Positions 26,643-34,980 of a stretch of DNA of 64,000 nucleotides are shown one piece after another. Source of the DNA: JBHELB01 sp041859045 (GTDB taxonomy: Bacteria; Hydrogenedentota; Hydrogenedentia; Hydrogenedentales; SLHB01); assembly GCA_041859045.1 (NCBI GenBank), contig JBHELB010000026.1:62001-126000 (forward strand). The letters run 5' to 3'. The notes below the pieces were generated by a model. That model did not search any database and was not told where the DNA came from. It saw only the letters and a list, made by a program, of their open reading frames with translations. The position numbers were made by a program, and so were the translations under genes. Positions within the stretch are counted from its first letter, which is position 1. The number at the start of each line of letters is the position of its first letter.

Positions 26643-27557
26643 TTACCCGCGCGGATGAAATTTCTTGTGGGCGCGGCTGAGGCGATCGGCGCTGACGTGG
26701 GTGTAGATTTGCGTGGTGGCGATATCGGCGTGGCCCAACATTTCCTGCACGGCGCGCAGGTCCGCTCCGTTGTCCACGAGGTGCGTGGCGAAACTGTGGC
26801 GCAGCATATGCGGCGTGACGTTTTGCCGGACGTTCGCGGCTTGCGCATATCGCTTCACGATCCGCCAGAGCAGCGTCCGGCTCATCGCACGCCCGCGCGA
26901 GGCAATGAAGACCGCGTCGTCCTTAGGCCCGCGACTCTCGCGGTCATTTAGCCACGTGCGCAGGCGCAAATACGCCTCCTCGCCCACGGGCACGATCCGA
27001 ACCTTCGAGCCTTTGCCGCGCACGCGCAGTTCGCCTTCGTCCAGCGCGAGATCGCGCAATCGCAACCCCGCCAACTCGGAAATGCGCAGGCCGCATGCGT
27101 AAAACAATTCGAGGATCGCCGCATCGCGCGTGCCGTCAGGCTGAGTGAGGTCCGGCGCCTTGATCAGGCGCTCCACCTCCTCGCGCGAGAGGACGTGCGG
27201 CAGCGAGCGCCCCAAACGCGGCGAGTCGAGGTCGGCGCTGGGGTCGCCCTCCGTGAACCGCTCGTCGCGCAGGAACGCGTGGAACCGGCGAATCGCGCTG
27301 AGATGTCGCGACGTGGACCGCGCAGACAGCCCCGCCCGGCGCAGGCGCATCAGGTGGCTCGCGATGTGGTCGCGCGTAATGTCTTTCGGCGCGGCGATGC
27401 CTTGCGCGACGAGATCGGTCAAGTAGTCTGTAAGGTCCGCGGCATACGCCGACGCCGTTTTCTCGGCCAGGCCCGCTTCGAAAACGATCGATTGCAGGAA
27501 CTGGTCCAGAAACGGCGCTAACGGCCCCATGTTTTCGGGTTCTTGCGACGACTGCAT
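26643..27557 (-). CDS. xerD: Xer-type tyrosine recombinase
   Basis: A 304-residue integrase of the XerC/XerD size. The N-terminal SAM-like DNA-binding domain spans 15-100. Catalytic residues are visible: Arg in CGLRISELAGL, His and Arg in HMLRHSFATHL, His in LGHADIATTQ, and Tyr in IYTHVS. There is no accompanying mobile element, so this is more likely the housekeeping recombinase that resolves chromosome dimers at dif. XerC and XerD cannot be told apart with certainty; the D assignment is tentative. GGAG lies three bases before the ATG. Confidence 0.88.
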   Translation of the reverse strand: MQSSQEPENMGPLAPFLDQFLQSIVFEAGLAEKTASAYAADLTDYLTDLVAQGIAAPKDITRDHIASHLMRLRRAGLSARSTSRHLSAIRRFHAFLRDERFTEGDPSADLDSPRLGRSLPHVLSREEVERLIKAPDLTQPDGTRDAAILELFYACGLRISELAGLRLRDLALDEGELRVRGKGSKVRIVPVGEEAYLRLRTWLNDRESRGPKDDAVFIASRGRAMSRTLLWRIVKRYAQAANVRQNVTPHMLRHSFATHLVDNGADLRAVQEMLGHADIATTQIYTHVSADRLSRAHKKFHPRG

Positions 27558-27599
27558 GTCTCCAGTGTGCGCGGCGACACGACGCCGGTCAAGTCCCGC

Positions 27600-27628
27600 T
27601 TGGCCGGTGGGGCGCGGTCGTGTACAGT
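27600..27628 (+). promoter_or_regulatory. Candidate promoter of the polytopic membrane protein
   Basis: TTGGCC at 27600-27605 and TACAGT at 27623-27628 are 17 bases apart. The transcript would begin near 27635, which supports the ATG at 27659 rather than the upstream GTG at 27620. Confidence 0.4.
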
Positions 27629-27658
27629 GGGGCGGTGAAACGGCGTTGGGGAATCCTT

Positions 27659-28807
27659 ATGGATCGTTCTAGGGACTGGGCGTGCGTCCGCGTAGGCATG
27701 GTCGCGTTGGTTGGGTACGGTTTGTTTACCCTTCTGCGCTTGGCGCTGCAAGGCTTTGACCCGTCGTCGTTCGTCTTGGCCTCGGAGTTCTTCTGCGACC
27801 GCGCCCATGCCCCGCAAGCCCTCACCATTTACCCCAATGCCGCCGGGTATGACGGCCAATTTTACTACCGGCTGGCGCTCAATCCGTTCACGACTCAAGA
27901 GACCGAGTTCGGCATCACGCTCGATGCTCCGGCGTGGCGGCAGCAACGCATTTTGTACCCCCTGCTGGCCCACATACTGTCGTTTGGAGATCCCCGGGCC
28001 ACGCTGTGGGTGTTGATAGGACTTAACCTGGCGGGCTTGGGCGCAATCGCGTGGCTGGGCGCACGCATCGCCCGCGACGCCGGTCTTTCGCCGTGGTGGG
28101 GTCTGGCGTTTGCCGTGTATCCCGGTTTCGTCATCACCCTTTCACGAGATCTCACGGAGATCACGGCGGCGGCATTTCTCCTCGCGGGGTTCCATGCGCT
28201 CCGCCGGGAGCGCGCCGGCTGGGCCGCTGCCGCGTGGTCCTTGGCGGTGTTGTCGCGGGAGACAACCCTGCTGGCTCCCGGCGCGTTGGCGATGGTGGAA
28301 CTTTGGCGTCGCGCGCGCGGCGGACCGTGCGGTCCGATGGCGGCGTGGGTTGCGCCGATATCGGTTTTCGCCGTGTTTCAGTGCATCTTGCTTGTGGTGT
28401 GGGAAGAACGCGCCATCGCCTCGGGACGACTCGTCCTTTCGCTGCCGCTTTGGGGGTTCGTGGAGAGCATGGTGCGTGACGGGGCGCAGGGCGGCGCGCA
28501 CGCGGTGTTTTGGTCGATCCAGCGCACGCTCGTGTTGGCGTATGTTGTCGCCGTAACGTGGAGAACGCGTTCCCGCGGCGACGCGCATGTGTGGCTCGCG
28601 TTTATCCTCTATGCCCTTCTCGGCGCGACTGCGGGCCCGGTGATTTGGGAAGAAGATAAAGGCTTCTTGCGCGCATTGACGGAGCTGTACGTTATCGGGA
28701 TGTTCCTGTTAATGACCGGCCCGGGCCGGCTACGCGCCTGTTTCACGGCGGCCTGGGGCGCGGTTTGGGCCGTGACGATTCTGGCGCGCCTGGAGCTGCA
28801 CCATTGA
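27659..28807 (+). CDS. Polytopic membrane protein, candidate GT-C glycosyltransferase
   Basis: A 382-residue protein with about nine hydrophobic helices. The first periplasmic loop contains YDGQFYYRLALNPF, an Asp-containing motif common in a family of uncharacterised membrane proteins that resemble GT-C glycosyltransferases. A second conserved-looking stretch is QRILYPLLAHILSFGDP, and LSRDLTEITAAA and LSRETTLLAPG lie on further loops. GGGGA lies five bases before the chosen ATG. If it is a GT-C enzyme it would use a polyprenyl-phosphate sugar. No neighbour clarifies its role. Confidence 0.5.
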   Translation: MDRSRDWACVRVGMVALVGYGLFTLLRLALQGFDPSSFVLASEFFCDRAHAPQALTIYPNAAGYDGQFYYRLALNPFTTQETEFGITLDAPAWRQQRILYPLLAHILSFGDPRATLWVLIGLNLAGLGAIAWLGARIARDAGLSPWWGLAFAVYPGFVITLSRDLTEITAAAFLLAGFHALRRERAGWAAAAWSLAVLSRETTLLAPGALAMVELWRRARGGPCGPMAAWVAPISVFAVFQCILLVVWEERAIASGRLVLSLPLWGFVESMVRDGAQGGAHAVFWSIQRTLVLAYVVAVTWRTRSRGDAHVWLAFILYALLGATAGPVIWEEDKGFLRALTELYVIGMFLLMTGPGRLRACFTAAWGAVWAVTILARLELHH

Positions 28808-28864
28808 GCGGCGGGCATAGGTCCCGTGAACGTCTTGGACGGCGACCGAGTCGCGAGCGGCCGG

Positions 28865-28894
28865 TTGACTGACCCCGCATGCACTGACTACCAT
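28865..28894 (+). promoter_or_regulatory. Candidate promoter of the tat-lar-coaD operon
   Basis: TTGACT at 28865-28870 and TACCAT at 28889-28894 are separated by 18 bases, about 80 bases before tatC. The -10 box is weak. Confidence 0.35.
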
Positions 28895-28972
28895 CAGGCG
28901 ATCTATTCGCTTGGCGGCGCGGCGCGATTGTAGCGCGTCCGGCGCTGAGACACGGCACTGAAGGAGCGTTAC

Positions 28973-29833
28973 ATGGCGGAATCCGACGACGAACTGCGGA
29001 TGTCGTTTACCGAACATCTGGCGGAGTTGCGGATCCGTATCATCCGTTCGTTGGTTGCCGTGTTTGTGGGCGTGGTGCTGTGTCTGATCGCGTACAACCC
29101 GCTGTTCTCCGTGGTTACGCGGCCGTTGCGCGTCCTCCAAGACACCGGAATCGTCAAGATTGCCCAGGAAGCCGCCCCGGCATCGGCCCAAGCTCCGGCC
29201 GCGGGAACGGCGGAAGAAGCGAGTCGCCACATCCAGATGGTGGTGCTGAATCCGCTGGAGCCTTTCCTGGTGCAGGTGAAGTTGGCGACGGTGGCCGGGG
29301 TCGCGATAGCGTTGCCGTTCGTGATTTTTCAGTTGTGCGCGTTTATTTTCCCAGGACTTAAGCCCAACGAACGGCGCGCTGCGGCGTTTCTTATCGTTGG
29401 ATCCTCGGTCTTGGTGCTGATTGGCGTGTCGATTGCCTATTTCGGGGTGTTTCCGTACGTGTTGCCCTATCTCGCGAACTGGGCGCCGCCGGGGGTCAGC
29501 ATTACGCTGCGAATGAACGAGACCGTTTCGCTGATCCTCAAGGGGCTGCTCGGGTTCGCGATCGCGTTCCAGTTCCCGATGTTGGTGCTGGTCCTTGTGT
29601 TTCTCGGCGTGCTCGACCCGATGACCCTGCGACGCCACCGGCGCGTGGTGTTGGTGATTATCCTCGTGTTGGCAGGTATCTTGACGCCGCCCGACCCATT
29701 TTCCTTGTTCTTTCTGTTTCTTCCCCTAAGTCTGATGTACGAGGCTTCGATTTGGGGTTCCTATCTCTTGCTGTGGCGTAGACGCCGCGCCGAGGCCAGT
29801 ACCGAACTCGAGGACCCTAACCATGTTCGGTAA
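28973..29833 (+). CDS. tatC: Sec-independent protein translocase subunit TatC
   Basis: A 286-residue membrane protein with six helices. DELRMSFTEHLAELRIRIIRS at the N-terminus is the conserved cytoplasmic entry of TatC, where the twin-arginine signal binds. ALPFVIFQLCAFIFPGLKPNERR marks the region between helices 2 and 3, and TPPDPFSLFFLFLPLSLMYE the C-terminal half. The first periplasmic loop is enlarged by an Ala/Pro-rich insert (about residues 65-85). AAGGAG lies seven bases before the ATG. It forms the substrate-recognition core of the Tat export pathway for folded proteins. Confidence 0.94.
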   Translation: MAESDDELRMSFTEHLAELRIRIIRSLVAVFVGVVLCLIAYNPLFSVVTRPLRVLQDTGIVKIAQEAAPASAQAPAAGTAEEASRHIQMVVLNPLEPFLVQVKLATVAGVAIALPFVIFQLCAFIFPGLKPNERRAAAFLIVGSSVLVLIGVSIAYFGVFPYVLPYLANWAPPGVSITLRMNETVSLILKGLLGFAIAFQFPMLVLVLVFLGVLDPMTLRRHRRVVLVIILVLAGILTPPDPFSLFFLFLPLSLMYEASIWGSYLLLWRRRRAEASTELEDPNHVR

Positions 29834-30215
29834 CATCGGCTTGACAGAGTTGCTCATCATTATGGGCGTGGCTCTCGTAATCCTCGGCCCGGAGAAGTTC
29901 CCGGGGTATACTCGCATGGCGCTACGCACGTACCGGGATTTGCGCAAGTATCTGACCGACGTCAAGCAGGATATCGCCCAGGAATTGAACCCGGTCAAGG
30001 ATGAATTGAACCGTTTTTCGCGTTACGATGCAGAGACTTATCTCGAACGTATCATGGAAGAAGAGTCCAAACCCGAGCCGGAACCCGAGCCGGAAACGCC
30101 GACGGTGCCGGAACCCACGTCTCCTGAACAGGGACCGGCCGTCATTTTCACTTCGGCGCCGGACGAGACCGAACCGCCGCCCCCGGAGTCCGAACAAGGC
30201 CCACGGGTGGACTAG
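29823..30215 (+). CDS. tatB: Tat translocase subunit TatB
   Basis: A 130-residue protein overlapping the end of tatC by 11 bases. One N-terminal helix (GLTELLIIMGVALVILGPEKFP) with the conserved Glu and the Gly-Pro hinge is followed by a long amphipathic helix (to about 65) and a Pro/Glu-rich tail. The Glu in the membrane segment and the length favour TatB over TatA. No TatA gene is in the window. Confidence 0.85.
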   Translation: MFGNIGLTELLIIMGVALVILGPEKFPGYTRMALRTYRDLRKYLTDVKQDIAQELNPVKDELNRFSRYDAETYLERIMEEESKPEPEPEPETPTVPEPTSPEQGPAVIFTSAPDETEPPPPESEQGPRVD

Positions 30216-30229
30216 CTGCGAGGTACCGC

Positions 30230-31003
30230 ATGGATATGAACCAAGTGCAGGCGTTGATGGAGGCGGTGGCGAAGGGCGAGATCGCGCCGGAGGTCGCCGC
30301 GGCGCGTTTGCGCACGTTGCCGTTCGAGGATCTCGGGTTCGCCAAGATCGACCATCACCGCACCTTGCGCAAGGGCTATCCGGAGACCATCTTCTGCGCG
30401 GGCAAGACGCCCGAACAGGTTGTGGAGATCGTGGGCCGTATGCGTTCGCATGGCAGCAACGTCCTCGGCACACGATGTAGCCCGGAAGCGGCGGCGGCCG
30501 TATTGGCGGCGCATCCGGACATCGAGTACAACGCGACGGCGCGGACCATACGCCTGATGCAGTCGCCCATTCCCCCCGTGCGCGGGTTCGCGGCGGTGCT
30601 GTGCGCGGGGACGTCGGACTTGCCCGTGGCGGAGGAGGCGGCCGTGACCTGCGAGGCCCTAGGCGGGGCCGTCCGCCGGGTTTACGACGTGGGCGTGGCG
30701 GGGATTCACCGTCTGCTTAGTCAGCGGCCGGTGCTCGAGGAAGCCCGCGCGCTGATTGTTTGCGCGGGGATGGAAGGCGCACTGCCGAGCGTCGTGGCGG
30801 GGCTTGTGGAAGCGCCGGTGATCGCCGTGCCCACGAGCGTGGGGTACGGTGCGAGCTTCAACGGGCTTTCGGCGTTGCTGACCATGCTGAACTCCTGTGC
30901 CTCGGGCGTGGCGGTGGTGAATATCGACAACGGGTTCGGCGCGGGCGCGTATGCGGCGGCGATTCTGCGCATGCTCACGGACGCCGGGAAGGACTCGGAA
31001 TGA
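30230..31003 (+). CDS. larB: Nickel-pincer cofactor biosynthesis protein LarB
   Basis: A 257-residue LarB-family protein related to PurE. Landmarks are FAKIDHHRTLRKGYPETIFCAGKT near 43-66 and, in the PurE-like core, VLCAGTSDLPVAEEAA, VYDVGVAGIHRL and CAGMEGALPSVVAGL. LarB carboxylates and hydrolyses nicotinic acid adenine dinucleotide to start the nickel-pincer nucleotide used by LarA-type racemases. It begins 14 bases after tatB and overlaps larC by four bases. LarE and any LarA-type enzyme are not in the window. Confidence 0.92.
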   Translation: MDMNQVQALMEAVAKGEIAPEVAAARLRTLPFEDLGFAKIDHHRTLRKGYPETIFCAGKTPEQVVEIVGRMRSHGSNVLGTRCSPEAAAAVLAAHPDIEYNATARTIRLMQSPIPPVRGFAAVLCAGTSDLPVAEEAAVTCEALGGAVRRVYDVGVAGIHRLLSQRPVLEEARALIVCAGMEGALPSVVAGLVEAPVIAVPTSVGYGASFNGLSALLTMLNSCASGVAVVNIDNGFGAGAYAAAILRMLTDAGKDSE

Positions 31004-32190
31004 AGGCTATCTATTTTGACGCATTTTCCGGCGCGAGCGGCGACATGATCGTGGGCGCGCTCATTGACGCGGGCGCGGATCTCGAGGCGTTGCGCCGTGG
31101 ACTTGAGTCGTTGCGCGTGCCGGGGTACCACATCCAGGCGGAGAAGGTCGTGAAGCACGGCGTCACCGCGACGCAGTTCCGCGTCGTGATCGACGAATCC
31201 CATGTCGCGCCGCACCGGCACCTGCGCCATATCCTCGAGATCATCAACGCGGGCGACCTCTCTCCCGCGGTGAAGGAGGCGTCGGCCAAGACCTTCACGC
31301 GCATCGCGGAGGTTGAGGCGGCGATCCATAACACGACGGTGGAAAAGATTCACTTCCACGAGGTGGGCGCGATCGACTCCATCGTGGACGTCGTGGGGGC
31401 GCACCTCGCGCTCGAACTGCTGGGCGTCGAGCGCGTGTACGCCTCGAAACTGCACGTCGGCTCGGGCGTCGTGCACTGCGCGCACGGCGTGATGCCCGTG
31501 CCTGCGCCGGCGACGGCCGCACTGCTCGAGGGCGTGCCGTGTTACGGCGGCGAGGTCGAGGGAGAACTGGTGACACCGACCGGCGCGGCGCTACTGAGCC
31601 AGTTGGCCGCGCGCTTCGGCCCGATGCCCACGCTGCGAGTGCAATCGGTGGGGTACGGCAGCGGCACGCGCGACTACGCGGGCCGCGCCAATGTGCTGCG
31701 CGCGATCGTGGGCGAACTCGAAGAGACGGCGGGCGCGACGGAGGAAATCGTTGTCATCGAGACGAACATCGACGACATGAATCCGGAATTGTATCCGCCG
31801 CTGATCGAAGATCTCCTAACGGCAGGCGCGCGCGACGCCTTCCTGACGCCGATCCTGGGGAAGAAAGGCCGTCCCGGCCAGCTCATCACGGTTCTGTGCA
31901 ACGAAGAGAAGGTTCAGGCGATCGCGCAAGCGCTGTTCCGCGCGTCGACCACGCTCGGATTGCGTATGCGCACGGAGCGGCGGCTTTGTCTCGAGCGGAC
32001 CTGGAAGAGTGTAAAGACGCCCTGGGGCGTGGTGCGCGTGAAGATCGGCGCGTGGCAAGGGCAGACGACCGTCATGGCTCCCGAATTCGAGGAGTGCCGG
32101 GCGCGTGCCGCCGAAGCCGAGGTAACGGTGCGGGAAGTCTACGATGCGGCATTGGCTGCCGCGCGAGGGGGGGAGTTTCTCGATGAGTGA
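31000..32190 (+). CDS. larC: Nickel insertion protein LarC (unsplit)
   Basis: The ATG at 31000 overlaps the larB stop (ATGA), giving 396 residues. The start YFDAFSGASGDMIVGALIDAG and the middle HFHEVGAIDSIVDVVGAHLALE are LarC signatures, and ETNIDDMNPELYPPLIEDL near 250-268 belongs to the C-terminal domain. In some species larC is split in two and joined by ribosomal frameshifting; here it is one continuous frame. LarC inserts nickel into the pincer nucleotide using CTP. Confidence 0.92.
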   Translation: MKAIYFDAFSGASGDMIVGALIDAGADLEALRRGLESLRVPGYHIQAEKVVKHGVTATQFRVVIDESHVAPHRHLRHILEIINAGDLSPAVKEASAKTFTRIAEVEAAIHNTTVEKIHFHEVGAIDSIVDVVGAHLALELLGVERVYASKLHVGSGVVHCAHGVMPVPAPATAALLEGVPCYGGEVEGELVTPTGAALLSQLAARFGPMPTLRVQSVGYGSGTRDYAGRANVLRAIVGELEETAGATEEIVVIETNIDDMNPELYPPLIEDLLTAGARDAFLTPILGKKGRPGQLITVLCNEEKVQAIAQALFRASTTLGLRMRTERRLCLERTWKSVKTPWGVVRVKIGAWQGQTTVMAPEFEECRARAAEAEVTVREVYDAALAAARGGEFLDE

Positions 32191-32671
32191 ACGCGTTGCG
32201 GTGTACCCCGGCAGTTTTGACCCGCCGACCCTCGGACACTTGGATCTGATTGAGCGGGCGACGCAGATTTTCGATCGGCTCATCGTGGCCGTCGCGCGAA
32301 ACGACGCGAAGAACGCTTTCTTTTCGGTCGACGAGCGCATCGAGATGTTGCGCGAGACCACCACGCAACTCCCCTCGGTGGAGGTCACCTCGTTTACCGG
32401 TCTTACGGCGGCGTTTGCGCGGGAGCGCGGGGCGATTGCGCTGGTCCGCGGGCTGCGCGTAATGTCGGACTTCGAATTCGAGATCACGATGGCCATCAAC
32501 AACCGCAAGCTGAGTCCCCAGATCGACACCGTGTGTCTCATGCCCAGCGAACGGTATCTGTTGTTAAGTTCACGGCTCGTGCGCGAAGTCGCGCTGTACG
32601 GCGGTGACATTTCCGAATACGTGCCCGCGTGCGTCGCGGAACACTTGCGGAAGAAACTCGGCCACAAGTAA
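32183..32671 (+). CDS. coaD: Phosphopantetheine adenylyltransferase
   Basis: A 162-residue nucleotidyltransferase starting eight bases inside the end of larC. YPGSFDPPTLGHLDLIERA at 7-25 contains the T/HxGH motif, AFFSVDERIEML follows, VRGLRVMSDFEFE binds the substrate, and LSSRLVREVALYGGDISEYVP is the C-terminal ISSTxxR-type motif. It makes dephospho-CoA from 4'-phosphopantetheine and ATP. It closes the tat-lar operon with no obvious functional link to it. Confidence 0.94.
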   Translation: MSERVAVYPGSFDPPTLGHLDLIERATQIFDRLIVAVARNDAKNAFFSVDERIEMLRETTTQLPSVEVTSFTGLTAAFARERGAIALVRGLRVMSDFEFEITMAINNRKLSPQIDTVCLMPSERYLLLSSRLVREVALYGGDISEYVPACVAEHLRKKLGHK

Positions 32672-32714
32672 AAGGAGCCGCAATCCGGAGCAATGACAGG
32701 CAATCCACCGCCTG

Positions 32715-33263
32715 CTATTCTTCCGAGATAAGCACGGGCGCGCCGGGGGATAGCAGGTCATAGAGCGCGATGATGTCGTCGTTGCGCAGGCGGACGCAGC
32801 CGTGTGAGCACGCGGAGCCAATGCTGGACTCCGCATTCGTGCCGTGGATATAGATTTTTCGTGCGAAGGTATCGACGTTGCCGCCCTGGTTGATGCCCGG
32901 TTCTCGGCCCTCAAGGAAGAGGATACGTGTCAGGATAAGATCGTCGTCTGTCGCTTCCCCGGGCGTCCAGACCTGCTCGATGGGTTTCCCGCCGCGGAAC
33001 ACTTGTCCCCACGGCGCGCCGTCTCCAGTTTTGCCCGCGACCGCGTGCCAGCCCAACGGCGTCTTGTAGCTACCCTCAAGCGAGCCCGTGCCGCGCGCGG
33101 ACGTCGAGCAGGGCGCTTCGAACAGTACGGTGCCGCCGTCCAACACGCGCAGGCGCTGTTCGCGCACGGACACCCAGACGCCGCGGCGTGTTCCGGCGCG
33201 CGTTGCCCAGTCCAAGCGCAGCAGGCATTGGCGTTCTTGTTCCGTCAGAGGGCGCGGCGTCAT
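32715..33263 (-). CDS. L,D-transpeptidase (YkuD) fold protein lacking a signal peptide
   Basis: A 182-residue protein. IYIHGTNAESSIGSACSHGCVR near 140-161 is the HxxN...SxGC(I/V)R active site of YkuD transpeptidases, with the catalytic Cys and His. The upstream part includes GSLEGSYKTPLGWHAVAGKTG, typical of the catalytic sheet. The start at 33263 has GGAG upstream and gives no signal peptide or membrane segment. That is odd for an enzyme that should act on peptidoglycan. It is the last gene of a three-gene operon, 14 bases after the EEP gene. Confidence 0.82.
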   Translation of the reverse strand: MTPRPLTEQERQCLLRLDWATRAGTRRGVWVSVREQRLRVLDGGTVLFEAPCSTSARGTGSLEGSYKTPLGWHAVAGKTGDGAPWGQVFRGGKPIEQVWTPGEATDDDLILTRILFLEGREPGINQGGNVDTFARKIYIHGTNAESSIGSACSHGCVRLRNDDIIALYDLLSPGAPVLISEE

Positions 33264-33277
33264 TTTGTTCTTCTCCA

Positions 33278-34012
33278 CTACAAATCGAGCGTGGTCCACA
33301 AGGGCAGATGATCGCTCAGCGACTTGAGCCCGAGAGCGCGGGCGTCCAAGTCGTCCCACGAGCCAAACACAAGCGAAGTGACGCGATCGGCAATCGATTC
33401 GTGGACCCAGACCTGATCGCTGCGGTCTTTGTTCACTCCAGTCGAGGCGATTTCCTGGCCGGTCAGTACGGCGGTGTCGAGATACCCGTGTTGCATGAGA
33501 AACGCCGTGGCGGTTCCCTGCGGCCCCTCGTTGAAATCGCCCGCGATGACGAGCGGGCGCGGGACCGTTTGCAGCAGCCCGTTGAGATCGTCGATGCGCG
33601 AACAGGCCGCGGCTTCCTCGCCCAACTGTCGCCACGACGCGAGGTGTACGTTGGCGATGGAGCACGCGGGAAGGCGTCCGTTGGTTTCGGCGACCTGCCA
33701 CATCCGCTGCGGATGGAGCCCGGCTGCAAAAGCGTTGAGTCCGGGGCGGCCTGAACGCCAGAAGACTGCGCCGCCGTACTGTGGATGCTCCGCGCCGGAG
33801 CAGTAGACGCCCTCCATATCCAGAAGGCGCTTGATCATTTCGAACGCGGCCTTGTCCTGAACCTCTTGCAGACACACTACGTCCGGCGGCATACGGCGGT
33901 AGAGCGCGGCGAGCCGTTCGGCGATCTCCGCGCGCGCCGCGCCAGGCAGCGGCGGTTCGTAGGGCGCGCCTTGGAACCAGAAGGCGTTATGACTAAGGAT
34001 GGTCAACTGCAT
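33278..34012 (-). CDS. Endonuclease/exonuclease/phosphatase family protein
   Basis: A 244-residue protein from the ATG at 34012. LTILSHNAFWF, VVCLQEVQDKAAF (catalytic metal-binding Glu), ANVHLASWRQ, VIAGDFNEGPQG (Asp and Asn) and LSDHLPLW (terminal Asp-His) are the EEP-superfamily motifs in order. The superfamily includes DNA repair nucleases, sphingomyelinases and inositol phosphatases, so the substrate is open. No signal peptide is seen. It sits 16 bases after the methyltransferase gene. Confidence 0.83.
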   Translation of the reverse strand: MQLTILSHNAFWFQGAPYEPPLPGAARAEIAERLAALYRRMPPDVVCLQEVQDKAAFEMIKRLLDMEGVYCSGAEHPQYGGAVFWRSGRPGLNAFAAGLHPQRMWQVAETNGRLPACSIANVHLASWRQLGEEAAACSRIDDLNGLLQTVPRPLVIAGDFNEGPQGTATAFLMQHGYLDTAVLTGQEIASTGVNKDRSDQVWVHESIADRVTSLVFGSWDDLDARALGLKSLSDHLPLWTTLDL

Positions 34013-34028
34013 CGTTCTGCAAGATCCT

Positions 34029-34796
34029 CTATGCCGTACGCCGAAGCACCTGGATCGGGCGGTTGATGGTGTCGCCGCCATCGAGCGGTTGAGCGTAGTC
34101 CCACTCGTTCCACCATCCGATGAACTCAAAGTGCGGTTGTTGCTGCACAAAGAGCAGGAATTCCTGAGGATACATCGAGCGTTTCAATGCGCGTTCCTCG
34201 ATCTTCGATTCTTGTCCGTGGTCGTCGATCTCGAGCAGTACGTTCTCTTCGTAAACCTGCTCGACGATGTTCACGTTCCGCGTCCAGTAACTTGTACGCA
34301 CGCGGACGCCGTCGCGCTCGTTTTCCCACCCGATGGCGGATTCGATAATCGGATCGAAATCCACGCACCAATCGAGGAAATAGAGTCCGCCTGGCCGCAA
34401 CGCCCGCGCCACACTGGCGTAGTGCGCTTGAAGCGCTTGCGTGCTCGTGACGTAGATCGAGTTTAACATTACATACGCGAAATCGACCGGTTCGGGCAGC
34501 GTGAAGTCGGTTAGGTCGGCCTCTAGGAGTTCGGCGTGCGCGCCGTACGCCTTGGCCTTTGCGCGCGCGAACGCGAGCATCTCGCGGCTGAGGTCGATGC
34601 CGGTATACGCGTAGCCCTTCTCGAGGAAGAGCGGCATGTGGGGGCTATTCCCGCAGGCTACCTCGAGCACGCGCCGCACGGGAATGGTTGAGAAACGGGC
34701 GATTGCCTCTTCCATGACGGCGACTTCGTGTTCGAGATCGCGGTGGCAGAAGGCGATTTCGTAGTACAACGGATTTCTGTATAACTCGCTGGTCAC
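34029..34796 (-). CDS. Class I SAM-dependent methyltransferase
   Basis: A 255-residue cytoplasmic protein starting with GTG, with AAGGAG nine bases upstream. RRVLEVACGNSPHMPLF near 41-57 is the SAM loop, YTGIDLSREMLAFAR the acidic end of strand 2, and FAYVMLNSIYVT and ALRPGGLYFLDW the later motifs. The C-terminal half is a beta-rich extension seen in small-molecule methyltransferases. It opens an operon with the EEP protein and the transpeptidase-fold protein. Its acceptor is unknown. Confidence 0.82.
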   Translation of the reverse strand: MTSELYRNPLYYEIAFCHRDLEHEVAVMEEAIARFSTIPVRRVLEVACGNSPHMPLFLEKGYAYTGIDLSREMLAFARAKAKAYGAHAELLEADLTDFTLPEPVDFAYVMLNSIYVTSTQALQAHYASVARALRPGGLYFLDWCVDFDPIIESAIGWENERDGVRVRTSYWTRNVNIVEQVYEENVLLEIDDHGQESKIEERALKRSMYPQEFLLFVQQQPHFEFIGWWNEWDYAQPLDGGDTINRPIQVLRRTA

Positions 34797-34980
34797 TCGA
34801 CAGGCTCCTTTGCGGGTATTTGGCGAGATTATAGGCCGCCGCGCCGCCTAGAGAAAGTTTTTTCACGGGAAGACTGTCTAGCCGCAGAATGTTGGAATGG
34901 CGAGGAGTTGAAGTTCCGCATTTTTGTGTGGTTCCATGGGATGCGTGGTTTGCAGTACAAGAAGTAGCCGGAGGTATCGC

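Noticed and set aside
26643..27557. The Xer recombinase as evidence of an integrated element
   Set aside because: Its length and motifs fit the housekeeping XerC/D proteins and no attachment repeats or cargo genes flank it.
32715..33875. A longer version of the L,D-transpeptidase gene starting at 33875
   Set aside because: The extra N-terminus runs through the EEP gene in another frame and is Arg-rich; the ATG at 33263 has a good ribosome site.
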